Positions 31,907-46,929 of a stretch of DNA of 64,000 bases are shown piece by piece. The DNA comes from Verrucomicrobiaceae bacterium UBA2429 (GTDB lineage Bacteria; Verrucomicrobiota; Verrucomicrobiia; Verrucomicrobiales; Verrucomicrobiaceae). Position 1 is the stretch's first letter. Every line of letters begins with the position of its first letter. The notes under the pieces are model-generated. The model saw nothing but the letters and a program-made list of their open reading frames with translations, was not told the DNA's origin and did not search any database. The translations under genes were made by a program, and so were the position numbers. The stretch covers positions 2,978 through 66,977 of the forward strand of contig DDQZ01000063.1 in NCBI GenBank assembly GCA_002343505.1, in the 5' to 3' direction.

Positions 31907-31943
31907 ATCCGCCGGGGAGCAATCCCCGGCGGATTTTTTTTTT
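31907..31943 (+). terminator. Strong intrinsic terminator after the major pseudopilin
   Basis: A perfect 12-bp stem, ATCCGCCGGGGA (31907-31918) and its complement (31923-31934), with loop GCAA, is followed by ten T residues. This is a textbook rho-independent terminator and should separate the major pseudopilin transcript from the downstream genes. Only 19 bp remain before the next start codon. Confidence 0.92.
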
Positions 31944-31962
31944 CACCACCGACCCACCTCAT

Positions 31963-32445
31963 ATGCGGACACCCACTCCATCCAAGCGCGGCTTTACTTT
32001 TGTCGAGGCGGTTTTCACCATCGCCATCATCGGCATCATGTCCGCCCTGGCGGTGAGCGCCATCTCCAATGGCGCGCGGGATGCGAACCGGGTGGTGGCG
32101 CGCCAGCAGCAGGCGGCTCTCCAGGAGGCCCTGCATGTCTGGGTGATGGCGCAGACGAGGAACGCCACCACCGGCCAGGTGCAGGGGCTGGGCTCCATCC
32201 GCGCCACTTACAATGCCCTGGCCACCACCTCGGCGCGCTTCAATCTCCTGCTGCCGAACCCCTCGGCGGTGGATGTCAACGCCAGGTCCGGGTTTCTGGA
32301 CCAGACCACGGCGGATCATTTTCTCGAATACACGACTGGCACGGACCGGCTGAAAACCGCCGCGCTGTCCGGCGCCAAACAACACCTCACCCTCCCCGCC
32401 TGGCAGGATGGCGACCTGCCGAGGGTGGAACTGGTCAATGACTGA
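31963..32445 (+). CDS. Pseudopilin 2 (prepilin-like)
   Basis: The 160-residue protein has the leader MRTPTPSKRG and mature N-terminus FTFVEAVFTIAIIGIMSALAVSAI, the type IV prepilin methylation/assembly helix with Glu5. The remainder is a soluble domain with no recognised fold. It starts just after the terminator, so it must be served by read-through or a promoter inside that short gap. It is followed by two more prepilin-like genes and the assembly ATPase. Confidence 0.88.
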   Translation: MRTPTPSKRGFTFVEAVFTIAIIGIMSALAVSAISNGARDANRVVARQQQAALQEALHVWVMAQTRNATTGQVQGLGSIRATYNALATTSARFNLLLPNPSAVDVNARSGFLDQTTADHFLEYTTGTDRLKTAALSGAKQHLTLPAWQDGDLPRVELVND

Positions 32446-32455
32446 ACGCTCAACC

Positions 32456-32851
32456 ATGAAACACCCGGCATCCAAATCACGACGCGGCTTTTCCCTGGTG
32501 GAGATGATGGCCTGCGTGTCCATCATCGGCATTGTCGCCTTCCTGGCCATCCCGTCCGTCACGCGCATGCGCTCGGACAGCGAGCGGAATCTGGCCATCT
32601 CGCGCGCGGAGGCTCTGAATTTGGCGCAGGCCACGCTGATCCAGGTGCGAGGGCGCACCCAGGCGGGCCTGGACTGGACGGGCGCGGCTTCGAACGAGGC
32701 GAAATTCAATCTTCTCCGCCCCTACCTGAGCTACGCGGAAAACACGCTGAGCCTCTACATGCCATCCGGTTACACGGTCACCCTGCCTTCCGGCATCACC
32801 ACCATGCAGAAAAGCACGCTCACCGGTCCATCCGGCGTCATTCCCTATTGA
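32456..32851 (+). CDS. Pseudopilin 3 (prepilin-like)
   Basis: The 131-residue protein has the leader MKHPASKSRRG followed by FSLVEMMACVSIIGIVAFLAIPSV with the conserved Glu5. The start at 32456 is chosen for a normal leader; an ATG at 32438 that overlaps the preceding stop would add six residues. It probably forms a minor component of the pseudopilus tip with its neighbours. Confidence 0.87.
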   Translation: MKHPASKSRRGFSLVEMMACVSIIGIVAFLAIPSVTRMRSDSERNLAISRAEALNLAQATLIQVRGRTQAGLDWTGAASNEAKFNLLRPYLSYAENTLSLYMPSGYTVTLPSGITTMQKSTLTGPSGVIPY

Positions 32852-32876
32852 ACGCAACCCCGGCAGACCTCCACCC

Positions 32877-33401
32877 ATGCCGTCCGCTCCCCCAGCCGCA
32901 GCCGCCCGCGCGCCCCGTTTCAACGGGCGCGCGGCAGGTTATTCGCTGAGCGAGCTGGTCATCACCATCTCCATCATGAGTGTGCTGGCGGGTGTTGTCA
33001 TCCTGAGCATGAACAGCGCTTACAGCGCCGGTCAGGAGACGCTGGCGATGGAGCGCGTGGAGATGCTCAACCAGGGCCTGCACCGCTGGTCGGCGGCCAA
33101 CAATGAGATGAGCTTCATCCGCCGGGATGACTCCTCCGCCGACGAGCTCAAGGTGCTGCGGGATTTGCAGTATCGGAATCCGGTCGAGGAGCGGGCGGTC
33201 ATCGGCGCGCCTTTCGTGCCGCCGGAGTACAATCCCGAATCCTCCTCCGACAGCGGCGCCTACCGCATCCGCTGGAACTCGCGCGGCTACGAGCTTTTGC
33301 GCCCCGGCCAGGAGGGCACGGGGCTGCTGATGGTCTTTGACGGCTCGGATTTCACCGAGGCTTTCCAGTTTCCGGAAAACTATCAATCCAGCGGCCGCTG
33401 A
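32877..33401 (+). CDS. Pseudopilin 4 (prepilin-like)
   Basis: The 174-residue protein has a longer leader (MPSAPPAAAARAPRFNGRAAG) before YSLSELVITISIMSVLAGVVIL, where tyrosine replaces the usual phenylalanine at +1 and Glu5 is kept. The longer body, with PEYNPESSSDSGAYRIRWNSRGYELL, resembles larger minor pseudopilins. It ends 15 bp before the ATPase gene. Confidence 0.84.
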   Translation: MPSAPPAAAARAPRFNGRAAGYSLSELVITISIMSVLAGVVILSMNSAYSAGQETLAMERVEMLNQGLHRWSAANNEMSFIRRDDSSADELKVLRDLQYRNPVEERAVIGAPFVPPEYNPESSSDSGAYRIRWNSRGYELLRPGQEGTGLLMVFDGSDFTEAFQFPENYQSSGR

Positions 33402-33416
33402 GACCGCCCACGCACC

Positions 33417-35585
33417 ATGTCCGCCGTCGTTCTCGCATCCACCCCGGCATCGTCTGAAAATTTCGGACAGTCGAAAATTCCACCTGCGGCAACCATTGAC
33501 GCCAAGCAGGCGGCCATCCTCTCCATCGAAGGGCTGGCTTTGCAGTACAACATGCTGCCGGTGAACCTGCTGCGCGAGAGCTGCTCCCCGGAGGCGGAAA
33601 AGATCGTCCGCAAGCTGGGCCGGGTGCCTTATGTGGCCGACCCCTGGCTGCCCGTGACCACGATGGGGCCGCTGCTGGTCATGGCGCACCACAATCCGCG
33701 CGCGGGCGACCTGTGGGGCGTGCCGCCGTTTTTAACCCTGCGCGTGCTCATCACGCCCGACCAGTATCAAAAAACGCGCAAGGACCTGGTGCAGCGCTTT
33801 GGCCAGCTCCCCATCGCCCAGCAAAACCAGATGGAGGGGGTGCAGGCGCCGCGTTTTGCGGACATGGGGCTGGAGGGCGCCTTCGAGTGGCTGCTGGCCA
33901 GCTACCCCTACGAGCCGGCGGAGGTGACGAAGCTGCGCGGCTTTTTCGAGACGCAGAAGGAAAAGCACTCCAATCTGGGCGTCTCCCATTTCAACACCGT
34001 CCAGCGCCACCTCGGCGTGGTGCTGCAGCACCTGGTCAGCGGCGGGCGCACGCTTTGCTTCTCGCCGGCGGAGGCGCAAAGGCAGACCTTTTTCCCGCTG
34101 CCCCTGCTGGAGCGGCACACCGTGTATCCGCTCTACATCGGCAAAAACGCGGTCTTCATGTTCTCCGAGAGCGGGGACTGCTACGCCTTCGAGGACGAGT
34201 GGCTCTCCATGGGCAACGCCGCGGTGAAGATCGTGCCCGTGCAGGCCGACCCCGCCGCCATCCGCGACGCCATCAACCGCGCCGGCGCCACCTTTGACTC
34301 CGGCGGCGTGGCAAAGCTCGACAAGAGCACGCTCACTGCCTCCGTCTCCGGCAACGAGTCCGTCATTGACATCCTGCCGGACGAGATGGGGCGCGTCAAT
34401 CCGGCCAGCCCGAACCACAGCGCCGAGGAGCTGGTGCAGTGGGCGCTCTTCACCTCCATCCGCTGCCGCGCCTCCGACCTCCACCTGGAGAAGTTTTACA
34501 ATCTGGCCCGTTTCCGCGCCCGCATGGACGGGAACATGAAGACCATCCTCACCGCGCCTGAGTCCATGCTCAACCGATTCGTGGCGCTGCTGAAAAACTA
34601 CGCCGGCATGAATCAGAGCCGCCAGGAGTGCCAGGACGGGCGCTTCGCCGTCAGTGTCGGCGCGCGGCGGGTGGACATCCGCGTCGCCGCCGTGCCCACG
34701 CGCCGGGAGTTTCAAAAGGTCATCATGCGCTTCCTCGACAAGCAGGACGGCGTGAAGCGCCTCTCCGACTTCAATCTCGGCCAGCGCCAGATAGACATCC
34801 TCACCCGCGTCATGCAGCGGGACCAGGGCCTCGTGCTCGTCACCGGCCCCACAGGTTCGGGTAAAACGACCACGCTTTACGCCCTGCTCAACAGCGTCAA
34901 CGACGACGGCGTCAACATCCAGACCATCGAGGACCCCATCGAATACGAGATCGAGGGCATCAACCAGACCCAGACCAACCCGCATTACGGCCTCGACTTC
35001 GCCAACGGCCTGCGCGCCCTGCTGCGCGCCGACCCGGACATCATCCTCATCGGTGAGTCCCGCGACGCCGAGACGGCGAACGCCGCCGTCAACGCCGCGC
35101 TCACCGGCCATCTCGTGCTCACCACGCTGCACGCGAACGACTCCCTGCGCGCCGTCTCCCGCCTCATGAGCATGGGGGTGGAAAAGTACCTGCTCGCCGA
35201 CTCGCTGGCGCTTTCGCAGGCGCAGCGGCTCGTGCGCCGGCTGTGCAATTACTGCAAGCAGCCCATTCAGGTGCCGGACGACATCCAGGCCATGATGGCG
35301 CGCCAGGGCGTCATCAGCCAGCCCCTGGTGCAGCCCATCTACACGGCCGGCGGTTGCCAGGAGTGCCACGGCACGGGTTATGCGGGCCGTGTGGCGCTCA
35401 TGGAGCTCAATGAGATCAGCACCGAGCTGCGCGACCTCATCGAGGAGGGCGCGCCCATGTCCGCCATGCGCGCCTGCGCTTTCAAGAACGGCTTCTTTTC
35501 CCTCTACCAGGAGGGCCTCATGCAGGTCATCGCCGGCCACACCAGCCTCGATGAGATCAAATGCCTCGCCTACACCGCCGCCTGA
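33417..35585 (+). CDS. GspE/PilB-type assembly ATPase
   Basis: The 722-residue cytoplasmic ATPase powers assembly of type II secretion pseudopili or type IV pili. An N-terminal GspE-N-like region is followed by Walker A GPTGSGKTTTLY near residue 478, the Asp box IQTIEDPIEYEIEGINQTQ, Walker B ADPDIILIGESRD near 540 and the His box LTTLHAND. The zinc-binding tetracysteine is present (CNYC and CQEC, near residues 609-645). It is longer than a typical PilB. No GspF/PilC platform protein follows; a response regulator gene comes next. Confidence 0.94.
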   Translation: MSAVVLASTPASSENFGQSKIPPAATIDAKQAAILSIEGLALQYNMLPVNLLRESCSPEAEKIVRKLGRVPYVADPWLPVTTMGPLLVMAHHNPRAGDLWGVPPFLTLRVLITPDQYQKTRKDLVQRFGQLPIAQQNQMEGVQAPRFADMGLEGAFEWLLASYPYEPAEVTKLRGFFETQKEKHSNLGVSHFNTVQRHLGVVLQHLVSGGRTLCFSPAEAQRQTFFPLPLLERHTVYPLYIGKNAVFMFSESGDCYAFEDEWLSMGNAAVKIVPVQADPAAIRDAINRAGATFDSGGVAKLDKSTLTASVSGNESVIDILPDEMGRVNPASPNHSAEELVQWALFTSIRCRASDLHLEKFYNLARFRARMDGNMKTILTAPESMLNRFVALLKNYAGMNQSRQECQDGRFAVSVGARRVDIRVAAVPTRREFQKVIMRFLDKQDGVKRLSDFNLGQRQIDILTRVMQRDQGLVLVTGPTGSGKTTTLYALLNSVNDDGVNIQTIEDPIEYEIEGINQTQTNPHYGLDFANGLRALLRADPDIILIGESRDAETANAAVNAALTGHLVLTTLHANDSLRAVSRLMSMGVEKYLLADSLALSQAQRLVRRLCNYCKQPIQVPDDIQAMMARQGVISQPLVQPIYTAGGCQECHGTGYAGRVALMELNEISTELRDLIEEGAPMSAMRACAFKNGFFSLYQEGLMQVIAGHTSLDEIKCLAYTAA

Positions 35586-35609
35586 CAACCCGCCATCCAT
35601 GCCGCCGCC

Positions 35610-36032
35610 ATGAACATTCACAGCCACCCCCATCGAACGACTGGAAAAGTCCTCGTCGTGGATGACGAGCCGCAGGTCCTCGCCGTCGCCAAGGCCATCC
35701 TGGACGCGCATGGATTTGAGGTCATCGTCACCGATTCCGGCGACGTGGCTCTCAACTTGATCAGCCAGCCCGCGCCGCCTGACCAGCGCATCGAGCTGGT
35801 CATCCTGGATCTCACCATGCCTGGGGGGCTTTCCGGCTTCGAGGTGCTGGAGGAGATGCGCAGAATGGACCCCGCCCTGCCCATCATCGCGTGCAGCGGC
35901 TATTTCCAGGAAAACGCGCGCGATCTCTGCCAGGCCATCGGCTTTTCCGACATCCTGCCAAAACCTTACACGCTGGACCATCTCGTGGCCACGGTGCGCG
36001 GCAGCCTTGTCCGCTCGCATCAACTCGCCTGA
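35610..36032 (+). CDS. Single-domain response regulator
   Basis: The 140-residue protein is one receiver domain without output: acidic pocket VVDDEPQ, phosphorylation site VILDLTMPGG, the switch serine in CSGY, and the conserved lysine in LPKPY. It lies 25 bp after the ATPase gene and 6 bp before a hybrid kinase, so it is probably phosphorylated by that kinase. Control of the pseudopilus machine is a reasonable inference from position. Confidence 0.92.
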   Translation: MNIHSHPHRTTGKVLVVDDEPQVLAVAKAILDAHGFEVIVTDSGDVALNLISQPAPPDQRIELVILDLTMPGGLSGFEVLEEMRRMDPALPIIACSGYFQENARDLCQAIGFSDILPKPYTLDHLVATVRGSLVRSHQLA

Positions 36033-36038
36033 CACGCC

Positions 36039-38804
<2,766 letters not shown>

Positions 38805-38816
38805 GCCGCGACGCGC

Positions 38817-40256
38817 TCACGCTGCGGACGGGTCGAGCAGCTCAGCGCATTCCTCGGCTGGGTAGGTCCAGATTTCCGAAAGTGTCGGGTGGTAATGCGG
38901 GATTCTCACGAACTCCCGCACCGTGCAGCGGTGGTGCATGGCCGCCACCACCTCGTGAATCAACTCCGTGGCATGCGGGCCGGCAACGCTGGCGCCGAGA
39001 ATTTCTCCCGTCTCCCGGTGCGCCAGCATTTTCACAAACCCCTCCGTCTCTCCCATGCACATGGATTTGCCGTGGTCGTCAAACGGGTATGAGGCGCTCA
39101 CGAATGGGATGCCGGCCCTGGCCAGGGCGGCCTCGCTTTGGCCCGCGGCGGCCACTTGCGGATGGGAAAAAACGCCAAAAAGCAGCAAGCGGTAGTCCAC
39201 GCTTTCCAACCCCTGCCCGCCCTGCAACACGCGCCGCGCATTGCGCGCCGCAGCCTCCCCCTGCTGGATCGCCACATGCACCACATCCAGCGGGCTGCAC
39301 ACATCCCCGGCGGCGAAGATATGCGGCTGGCTCGTCTGCATCGTGCCGGTCACAGCGATCTTTTTGCCATGCAAAGCCACCCCCGCCGCCTCCAGCCCCA
39401 GTCCCTCAACAGCCGGACTCCGGCCCAGCGCCACGAGCACCTCCTCCGCCGCCGCGCCCAGTTCATGCCCGCCCTGCTCAAAGACCACCCGCTTTGCCCC
39501 TTCCGCAGCGCGCTCCACGCGCAGCAGCCGCGCGCCCAGACGGCAGGTGATGCCGCGCGCCTCATACGCCTTCCTCACAGTCTCCCCGCATTCCGGGTCC
39601 AGTCCGGAAAGAAACCCCGGCCCGCGCTGGAGCACGGTCACCCGCCGGTCCATGCCCTCCAGATAATGCGCCATCTCCAGCGCGATCGCGCCCCCGCCCA
39701 AAACGAGGAACGAGCCGGGCAGCTCTTCCGCGTCGAGCACATCATCACTCGTCCAAAAACCCGCCTCGCGCAGCCCGGGCACATCCGGCACATTCACCAC
39801 CGAGCCGGTGGCGATGCAAAAGCTCCGTCCCGCGACCTCGAAAGCCGGCGCGCCATCCAGCGGACTCACCACCAGCGTCCGGGCGTCTTTAAAGACTCCG
39901 CGTCCCCGCAGCAGGGTGAAACGCCCGTCTTCAAGCTGCCCCCGCCGGTATCCCGCGAAGTCCGCGATGAGCGCGCGCTTCCTGTCCCGGATCGCACGGA
40001 TGTCCGGCGCGCCCGGACTCGCCACCAGACCAAACTCCGCCGCGCGGCGAAGAGTCAAATTTCGGTCGGCGGACTCAATGAGCGTCTTGCTCGGCATGCA
40101 CCCGCGCAAAATGCACAGCCCGCCCAGTTCCGCCGCTCCATCCACCACCGCCACCGACATGCCCAGGGAATGCGCCGTGCGCGCCGCCGCGTAGCCCGCG
40201 CTGCCGCCGCCGAGTACGATGAAATCAAAGGGGTTTTCAAGGGGCATGGATGTCAT
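38817..40256 (-). CDS. FAD-dependent pyridine nucleotide-disulfide oxidoreductase
   Basis: The 479-residue flavoprotein belongs to the dihydrolipoamide dehydrogenase/mercuric reductase group. It has the FAD motif VLGGGSAGYAAA, the redox disulfide GGLCILRGCMPSKT (C48, C53), a central NAD(P) motif LVLGGGAIALEMA, FAAGDVC, and the C-terminal HPTLSE active-site histidine motif. No other 2-oxoacid dehydrogenase gene is nearby, so its partner is unclear. It converges on the hybrid kinase gene with only 12 bp between stops. Confidence 0.9.
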   Translation of the reverse strand: MTSMPLENPFDFIVLGGGSAGYAAARTAHSLGMSVAVVDGAAELGGLCILRGCMPSKTLIESADRNLTLRRAAEFGLVASPGAPDIRAIRDRKRALIADFAGYRRGQLEDGRFTLLRGRGVFKDARTLVVSPLDGAPAFEVAGRSFCIATGSVVNVPDVPGLREAGFWTSDDVLDAEELPGSFLVLGGGAIALEMAHYLEGMDRRVTVLQRGPGFLSGLDPECGETVRKAYEARGITCRLGARLLRVERAAEGAKRVVFEQGGHELGAAAEEVLVALGRSPAVEGLGLEAAGVALHGKKIAVTGTMQTSQPHIFAAGDVCSPLDVVHVAIQQGEAAARNARRVLQGGQGLESVDYRLLLFGVFSHPQVAAAGQSEAALARAGIPFVSASYPFDDHGKSMCMGETEGFVKMLAHRETGEILGASVAGPHATELIHEVVAAMHHRCTVREFVRIPHYHPTLSEIWTYPAEECAELLDPSAA

Positions 40257-40320
40257 CCGGCATGCTGTCAGGAGTTCATGGTTCTTTCATCCAAAATCCT
40301 GTTTTTTTGGCACAATTACC

Positions 40321-40348
40321 TTGGCATGGAGGGGGGGCTTGCTAGTCT
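40321..40348 (+). promoter_or_regulatory. Possible gyrB promoter
   Basis: TTGGCA (40321-40326), 16 bp spacer, then TAGTCT (40343-40348), 77 bp before the gyrB start. The -10 element is a weak match, but the position is sensible and gyrB is otherwise without a promoter between it and the divergent flavoprotein gene. Confidence 0.4.
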
Positions 40349-40373
40349 GAAATCACCTCCACCGGGTGCATGA

Positions 40374-43013
<2,640 letters not shown>

Positions 43014-43059
43014 TCGCCATCAAGCCATCGCCTGACTCAACCCTTTTCCGATTCGATTG

Positions 43060-45729
43060 ATGCAAGACTCCAACACACGCCCCATCTCGGTCGCCGACGA
43101 AGTGAAGAACAGCTTCCTCGACTACTCGATGTCCGTCATTATCTCCCGTGCTCTGCCGGATGTCCGAGACGGTCTCAAACCCTCTCAGCGGCGCATTCTT
43201 TATGCGATGCATGAGCTTTCGCTCTACCCGCCGAAGAAGCATGTGAAGTGCGCGAAGATCGCAGGTGACACCTCGGGTAACTACCATCCGCACGGCGAGG
43301 CGGTCATTTATCCGACGCTGGTCCACATGGGGCAGGAATGGGCGATGCGGGAGACCTTGATCGACCCGCAGGGGAATTTTGGTTCTGTGGAAGGCGACCC
43401 TCCGGCGGCCATGCGTTATACCGAAGCGCGAATGACGCATCTCGGCGGCGCTTTGATGCAGGACATGGACAAGGACACGGTCGATTTCGTCCCTAACTAC
43501 GACGAACGTCTCACCGAGCCCACCGTCTTCCCGGCGGCGTTTCCGAATCTGCTCGTCAATGGCGGCACCGGTATTGCCGTCGGTATGGCGACGAACATGC
43601 CACCACACAATCTCGGCGAGGTGGTGGACGCAGTTTGCGCGCAGATCGACAATCCGGCGATCACCACGCCGGAGCTGATGGCGCACATCAAAGGCCCCGA
43701 TTTCCCCACAGGCTGCACCATCATGGGCACCAGCGGCATCCGCGAATACATGGAGACTGGACACGGCAGTGTGCGCATCCGCGGCCAGGCCGAGATCGTC
43801 GAAAATGGCAACCGCGAGCAGATCGTCATCACCGAGATTCCCTACAACGTGAACCGCGCGGAGCTCGAAAAGAAGATCGCCGAGCTCGCTAACGAAAAAA
43901 TCATCCCGGAGATCAGCGGCGTGCGCAACGAGTCGGATGAGAACTCGCGCCTCGTCGTTGATTTGAAGAAGGATGCGCGTGCGCAGGTGGTGCTGAACAA
44001 TTTGTACAAGCACACCGAGCTGGAGGCGTCCTTCAGCGTCCACATGCTCGCCATTGATGGCAATCGCCCGCGTGTTTTCGGCATCAAGGACGCCATCGGC
44101 TGCTACATCGAGCATCGCCGCGAGGTCATCATCCGCCGCACGAAATTCCTGCTCGGCAAAGCCGAGGTGCAGGCCGAAAAGCTGGAGGCGCTCTTGCTTG
44201 CCTTGTCGCCTGACCATGTTGATCAGATCATTCAGATTGTTCGCAGTAGCCGAAATCGTGAAGAAGCCGCTAACAAACTGAAAGCTTACTCATTCCCGGT
44301 TACTGAAGTCGAGAGCCTGGGAGTCTTTTTGCGTGGACAGCCTTCCATCCAAGGTGAGCGATATGTCTTCACCGAAGCACAGGTGGATCACATCGTTGAA
44401 TTGCAGCTCTACAAGCTCACCAGCTCTGAAGTCGCCCGTTTCAAGGCCGAATACGACGCCATCCTCGCCACCATCAAAGACCTGCTCGACATCCTCGCGA
44501 ACGAGCACCGCGTGCTCACGATCATCAAAGACGAGCTTCACGTCATCAAGGCCAAGCACGCCACGCCGCGCCTCACACGCATCGAGGCCGTCTCCGGCGA
44601 GATCGAAAGCGTGGACCTCATTCCGAACGAGGCCGCCATCGTGACGATGACGCACATGGGCAGCATCAAACGCACGCCCACGGCCGAGTATCGACTGCAA
44701 GGACGCGGCGGAAAAGGCCTCAAAGGCATGGAAACCCGCGAGGCGCAGAGCGAGGAGGACGCCGACGACTTCGTCGAGCATCTCTTCAGCGCCCAGCTTC
44801 ACGACTTCCTGCTCTTCTTCACGAACACCGGCCGCATGTATGTCGAGCGCGTGTATCAGATCCCGCAGGCCACGCGCACAGGGAAAGGTCGGAGCATCAA
44901 AAACGTGCTCAATCTCCGCAACGAAGAGAAAATCGCCTCCGTGCTCATCTTGAAGGCCCAAGGAGCCGAGGATGAGGCCATGTGGGCCGCGGATCGCTAC
45001 GTTCTCTTCGCCACGAAGGACGGCACCATCAAGAAAACCGCTCTCGAAGAGTTCAAAAACTACCGCAAAGACGGCATCATCGCGATCAAGCTCGATGAAT
45101 GCAACGACCTCGTCGATGTGGAGCTCACGGATGGAACAAAAGAGGTCTGCCTCGTCACCCACGAAGGTATGTGCGTCCGTTTCCACGAAACCGGCGACGA
45201 TCCTGCCTCTCCGAACCTGCGAGCGATTGGCCGCAACACGGCTGGTGTCCGTGGTGTCATGCTCGACGCCGAGGACTTCCTCGTGAGCTGCATCACCAAC
45301 GAGCCGGAGACGATGGTGCTGGTGGTCAGCGAAAACGGCCTGGGCAAGCGCACACCTTTTGACGAATACCGGATGATCAACCGGGGTGGCAAGGGCGTCA
45401 TCACCATGAAGGTCACCGAAAAGACCGGCAAAGTCGTCGCCGCCCTGGCTGTGCATGAGTCTGATGAACTCATGCTGATGACCAGCAAAGGGCAGAGTGT
45501 CCGCATCAAGGTGAGTGAAATCCGCGAAACCGGCCGCAACGCCCAGGGGGTCAAGCTGATGACTCTCAACGAAGGCGAAACCATTCAGGACGTTGCCCTG
45601 GTGGCTTCGGAGGATGAGGATGAAAGCGCGGTTGCGGACACAGGGGCTGGTGATCCTGACGGAGTTGATGCCGCCGCGACGGACGATGCGGATCCCGGCT
45701 CGGCCGGTGATGTGCCCGCCTCCTCATGA
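43060..45729 (+). CDS. gyrA: DNA gyrase subunit A
   Basis: The 889-residue DNA breakage subunit has the catalytic tyrosine in PAAMRYTEARM (Y120) and the C-terminal six-bladed pinwheel with a GyrA-box-like QGRGGKG, which favours gyrase over topoisomerase IV. The quinolone-determining region reads HPHGEAVIYPT: the positions equal to E. coli Ser83 and Asp87 are Ala and Pro, so intrinsic quinolone insensitivity is possible. The ATG at 43060 is used rather than the TTG at 43057. The last 40 residues are acidic and alanine-rich. Confidence 0.94.
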   Translation: MQDSNTRPISVADEVKNSFLDYSMSVIISRALPDVRDGLKPSQRRILYAMHELSLYPPKKHVKCAKIAGDTSGNYHPHGEAVIYPTLVHMGQEWAMRETLIDPQGNFGSVEGDPPAAMRYTEARMTHLGGALMQDMDKDTVDFVPNYDERLTEPTVFPAAFPNLLVNGGTGIAVGMATNMPPHNLGEVVDAVCAQIDNPAITTPELMAHIKGPDFPTGCTIMGTSGIREYMETGHGSVRIRGQAEIVENGNREQIVITEIPYNVNRAELEKKIAELANEKIIPEISGVRNESDENSRLVVDLKKDARAQVVLNNLYKHTELEASFSVHMLAIDGNRPRVFGIKDAIGCYIEHRREVIIRRTKFLLGKAEVQAEKLEALLLALSPDHVDQIIQIVRSSRNREEAANKLKAYSFPVTEVESLGVFLRGQPSIQGERYVFTEAQVDHIVELQLYKLTSSEVARFKAEYDAILATIKDLLDILANEHRVLTIIKDELHVIKAKHATPRLTRIEAVSGEIESVDLIPNEAAIVTMTHMGSIKRTPTAEYRLQGRGGKGLKGMETREAQSEEDADDFVEHLFSAQLHDFLLFFTNTGRMYVERVYQIPQATRTGKGRSIKNVLNLRNEEKIASVLILKAQGAEDEAMWAADRYVLFATKDGTIKKTALEEFKNYRKDGIIAIKLDECNDLVDVELTDGTKEVCLVTHEGMCVRFHETGDDPASPNLRAIGRNTAGVRGVMLDAEDFLVSCITNEPETMVLVVSENGLGKRTPFDEYRMINRGGKGVITMKVTEKTGKVVAALAVHESDELMLMTSKGQSVRIKVSEIRETGRNAQGVKLMTLNEGETIQDVALVASEDEDESAVADTGAGDPDGVDAAATDDADPGSAGDVPASS

Positions 45730-45768
45730 CAAAAGAAACGGCCCGCATTATTTGCCGGGGGGGGAGGC

Positions 45769-46707
45769 TCAGTGCATCTCCACCGCGCAGCTTCCGAGTC
45801 CGCCGCGGTAGTAGTTGAACTGCACGTTCTGGTGGTCCGCCAGCAGGGACATGGGCACGGACGAGTCGGCGAGGCGCTTGGAGATCATCAGCGCGGTGAG
45901 GCGCTGGCCGAGCGGGTTGTCGTGCATGCCGGCCTGCCAGATGCTGACTTTCTCGGCCATCCAGGTTTCCTTCGGGCCGACCGTGATGGCCATCTGCGGC
46001 ACCATCGTGATGTTGCCGCCACCCGAGGTGCGGGCGTTTTGGGAAAGTGTGACGGGGTGCAGTTCGACGATGCGGGTGCCCAGTTTGCGGTATTCCGCCG
46101 GAGGAGGCGGCTCGTTCTTCCACTTGCCTGCGCGTTTCAGGGGGTCGTTGAAAGCCCAGTGTTTGATGTCGCCCTGTCCTCCCTGCATGACCACGCAGCG
46201 CACCCCGCTCTGCCAGCTTTTCAAATAGGCGGTGACATCGGCTTTGGGGAAATGAAGCTGGGAATCAGGCATGACCAGCTTCTTCTGAATGCGGTTGAAG
46301 CACAACTCGCGGTCGGCTTTTTCAAAGGAAAGGGGGTGGTCCATGGAGACCTCCTTTTTCGTCTCCGGGTCATACCACTCGTCCATGCCCCAGAAGTGCC
46401 CGTCTTTGATGGAGATGCCGAGGTCGTTGACCAGGCGCGCCACGAGCGGGAGCTGCTCGGTGGGGCCGATGGGGCCGCAAATGCCGGCCGGATTGTCCGG
46501 GGTGGCCTGTTTCCAGGCATGGATGTACTCCAGAGCCTCGGCCAGGTAAAAGTCCTCCAGGGAGTCGTACATGACCACTTTGAAGCCGGGACGGGAGAGC
46601 TGGCGGAGGTCGCGCTCGGTGAGCCGGGCGGCATCATTGATCAATTCAGGATCAAGAGTGGTGTAGTCCCACCAGTCGGGAGCGATGTGGCTGAGTTTGC
46701 GTGGCAT
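45769..46707 (-). CDS. Glucosamine-6-phosphate deaminase-like protein (NagB/isomerase fold)
   Basis: The roughly 312-residue protein resembles the NagB/ribose-isomerase-like family. The central [17 protein letters not shown] aligns with the NagB signature GxGxDGHIAFNEP, with the conserved histidine kept but several substitutions. Upstream [20 protein letters not shown] and the [10 protein letters not shown] motif fit the sugar-phosphate pocket. Related Verrucomicrobia/Planctomycetes proteins are annotated as glucosamine-6-phosphate isomerase. Substrate identity is uncertain because of the altered motif. The start at 46707 is preferred. It converges on gyrA. Confidence 0.8.
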   Translation of the reverse strand: MPRKLSHIAPDWWDYTTLDPELINDAARLTERDLRQLSRPGFKVVMYDSLEDFYLAEALEYIHAWKQATPDNPAGICGPIGPTEQLPLVARLVNDLGISIKDGHFWGMDEWYDPETKKEVSMDHPLSFEKADRELCFNRIQKKLVMPDSQLHFPKADVTAYLKSWQSGVRCVVMQGGQGDIKHWAFNDPLKRAGKWKNEPPPPAEYRKLGTRIVELHPVTLSQNARTSGGGNITMVPQMAITVGPKETWMAEKVSIWQAGMHDNPLGQRLTALMISKRLADSSVPMSLLADHQNVQFNYYRGGLGSCAVEMH

Positions 46708-46929
46708 GGTCGGATGTCGGGTTGAGAGTTCGCGGGGGCTTGCGCCAGTTTGCGCGCGGCGGCTTGGTTTGCCAAGCACGGATGCGGAAGATTGTCCGGG
46801 TAGGCATGGCGGGGCAGGGGACTCGCCCGGTTTCAACTGTCTCCATGAACACTTCCCGGGCCAAATCCAGGCTTGTCCGGCAGGGTGGATGTGCTACATG
46901 ATCCCTCAGAGCTCCCGCAAATCACATCC

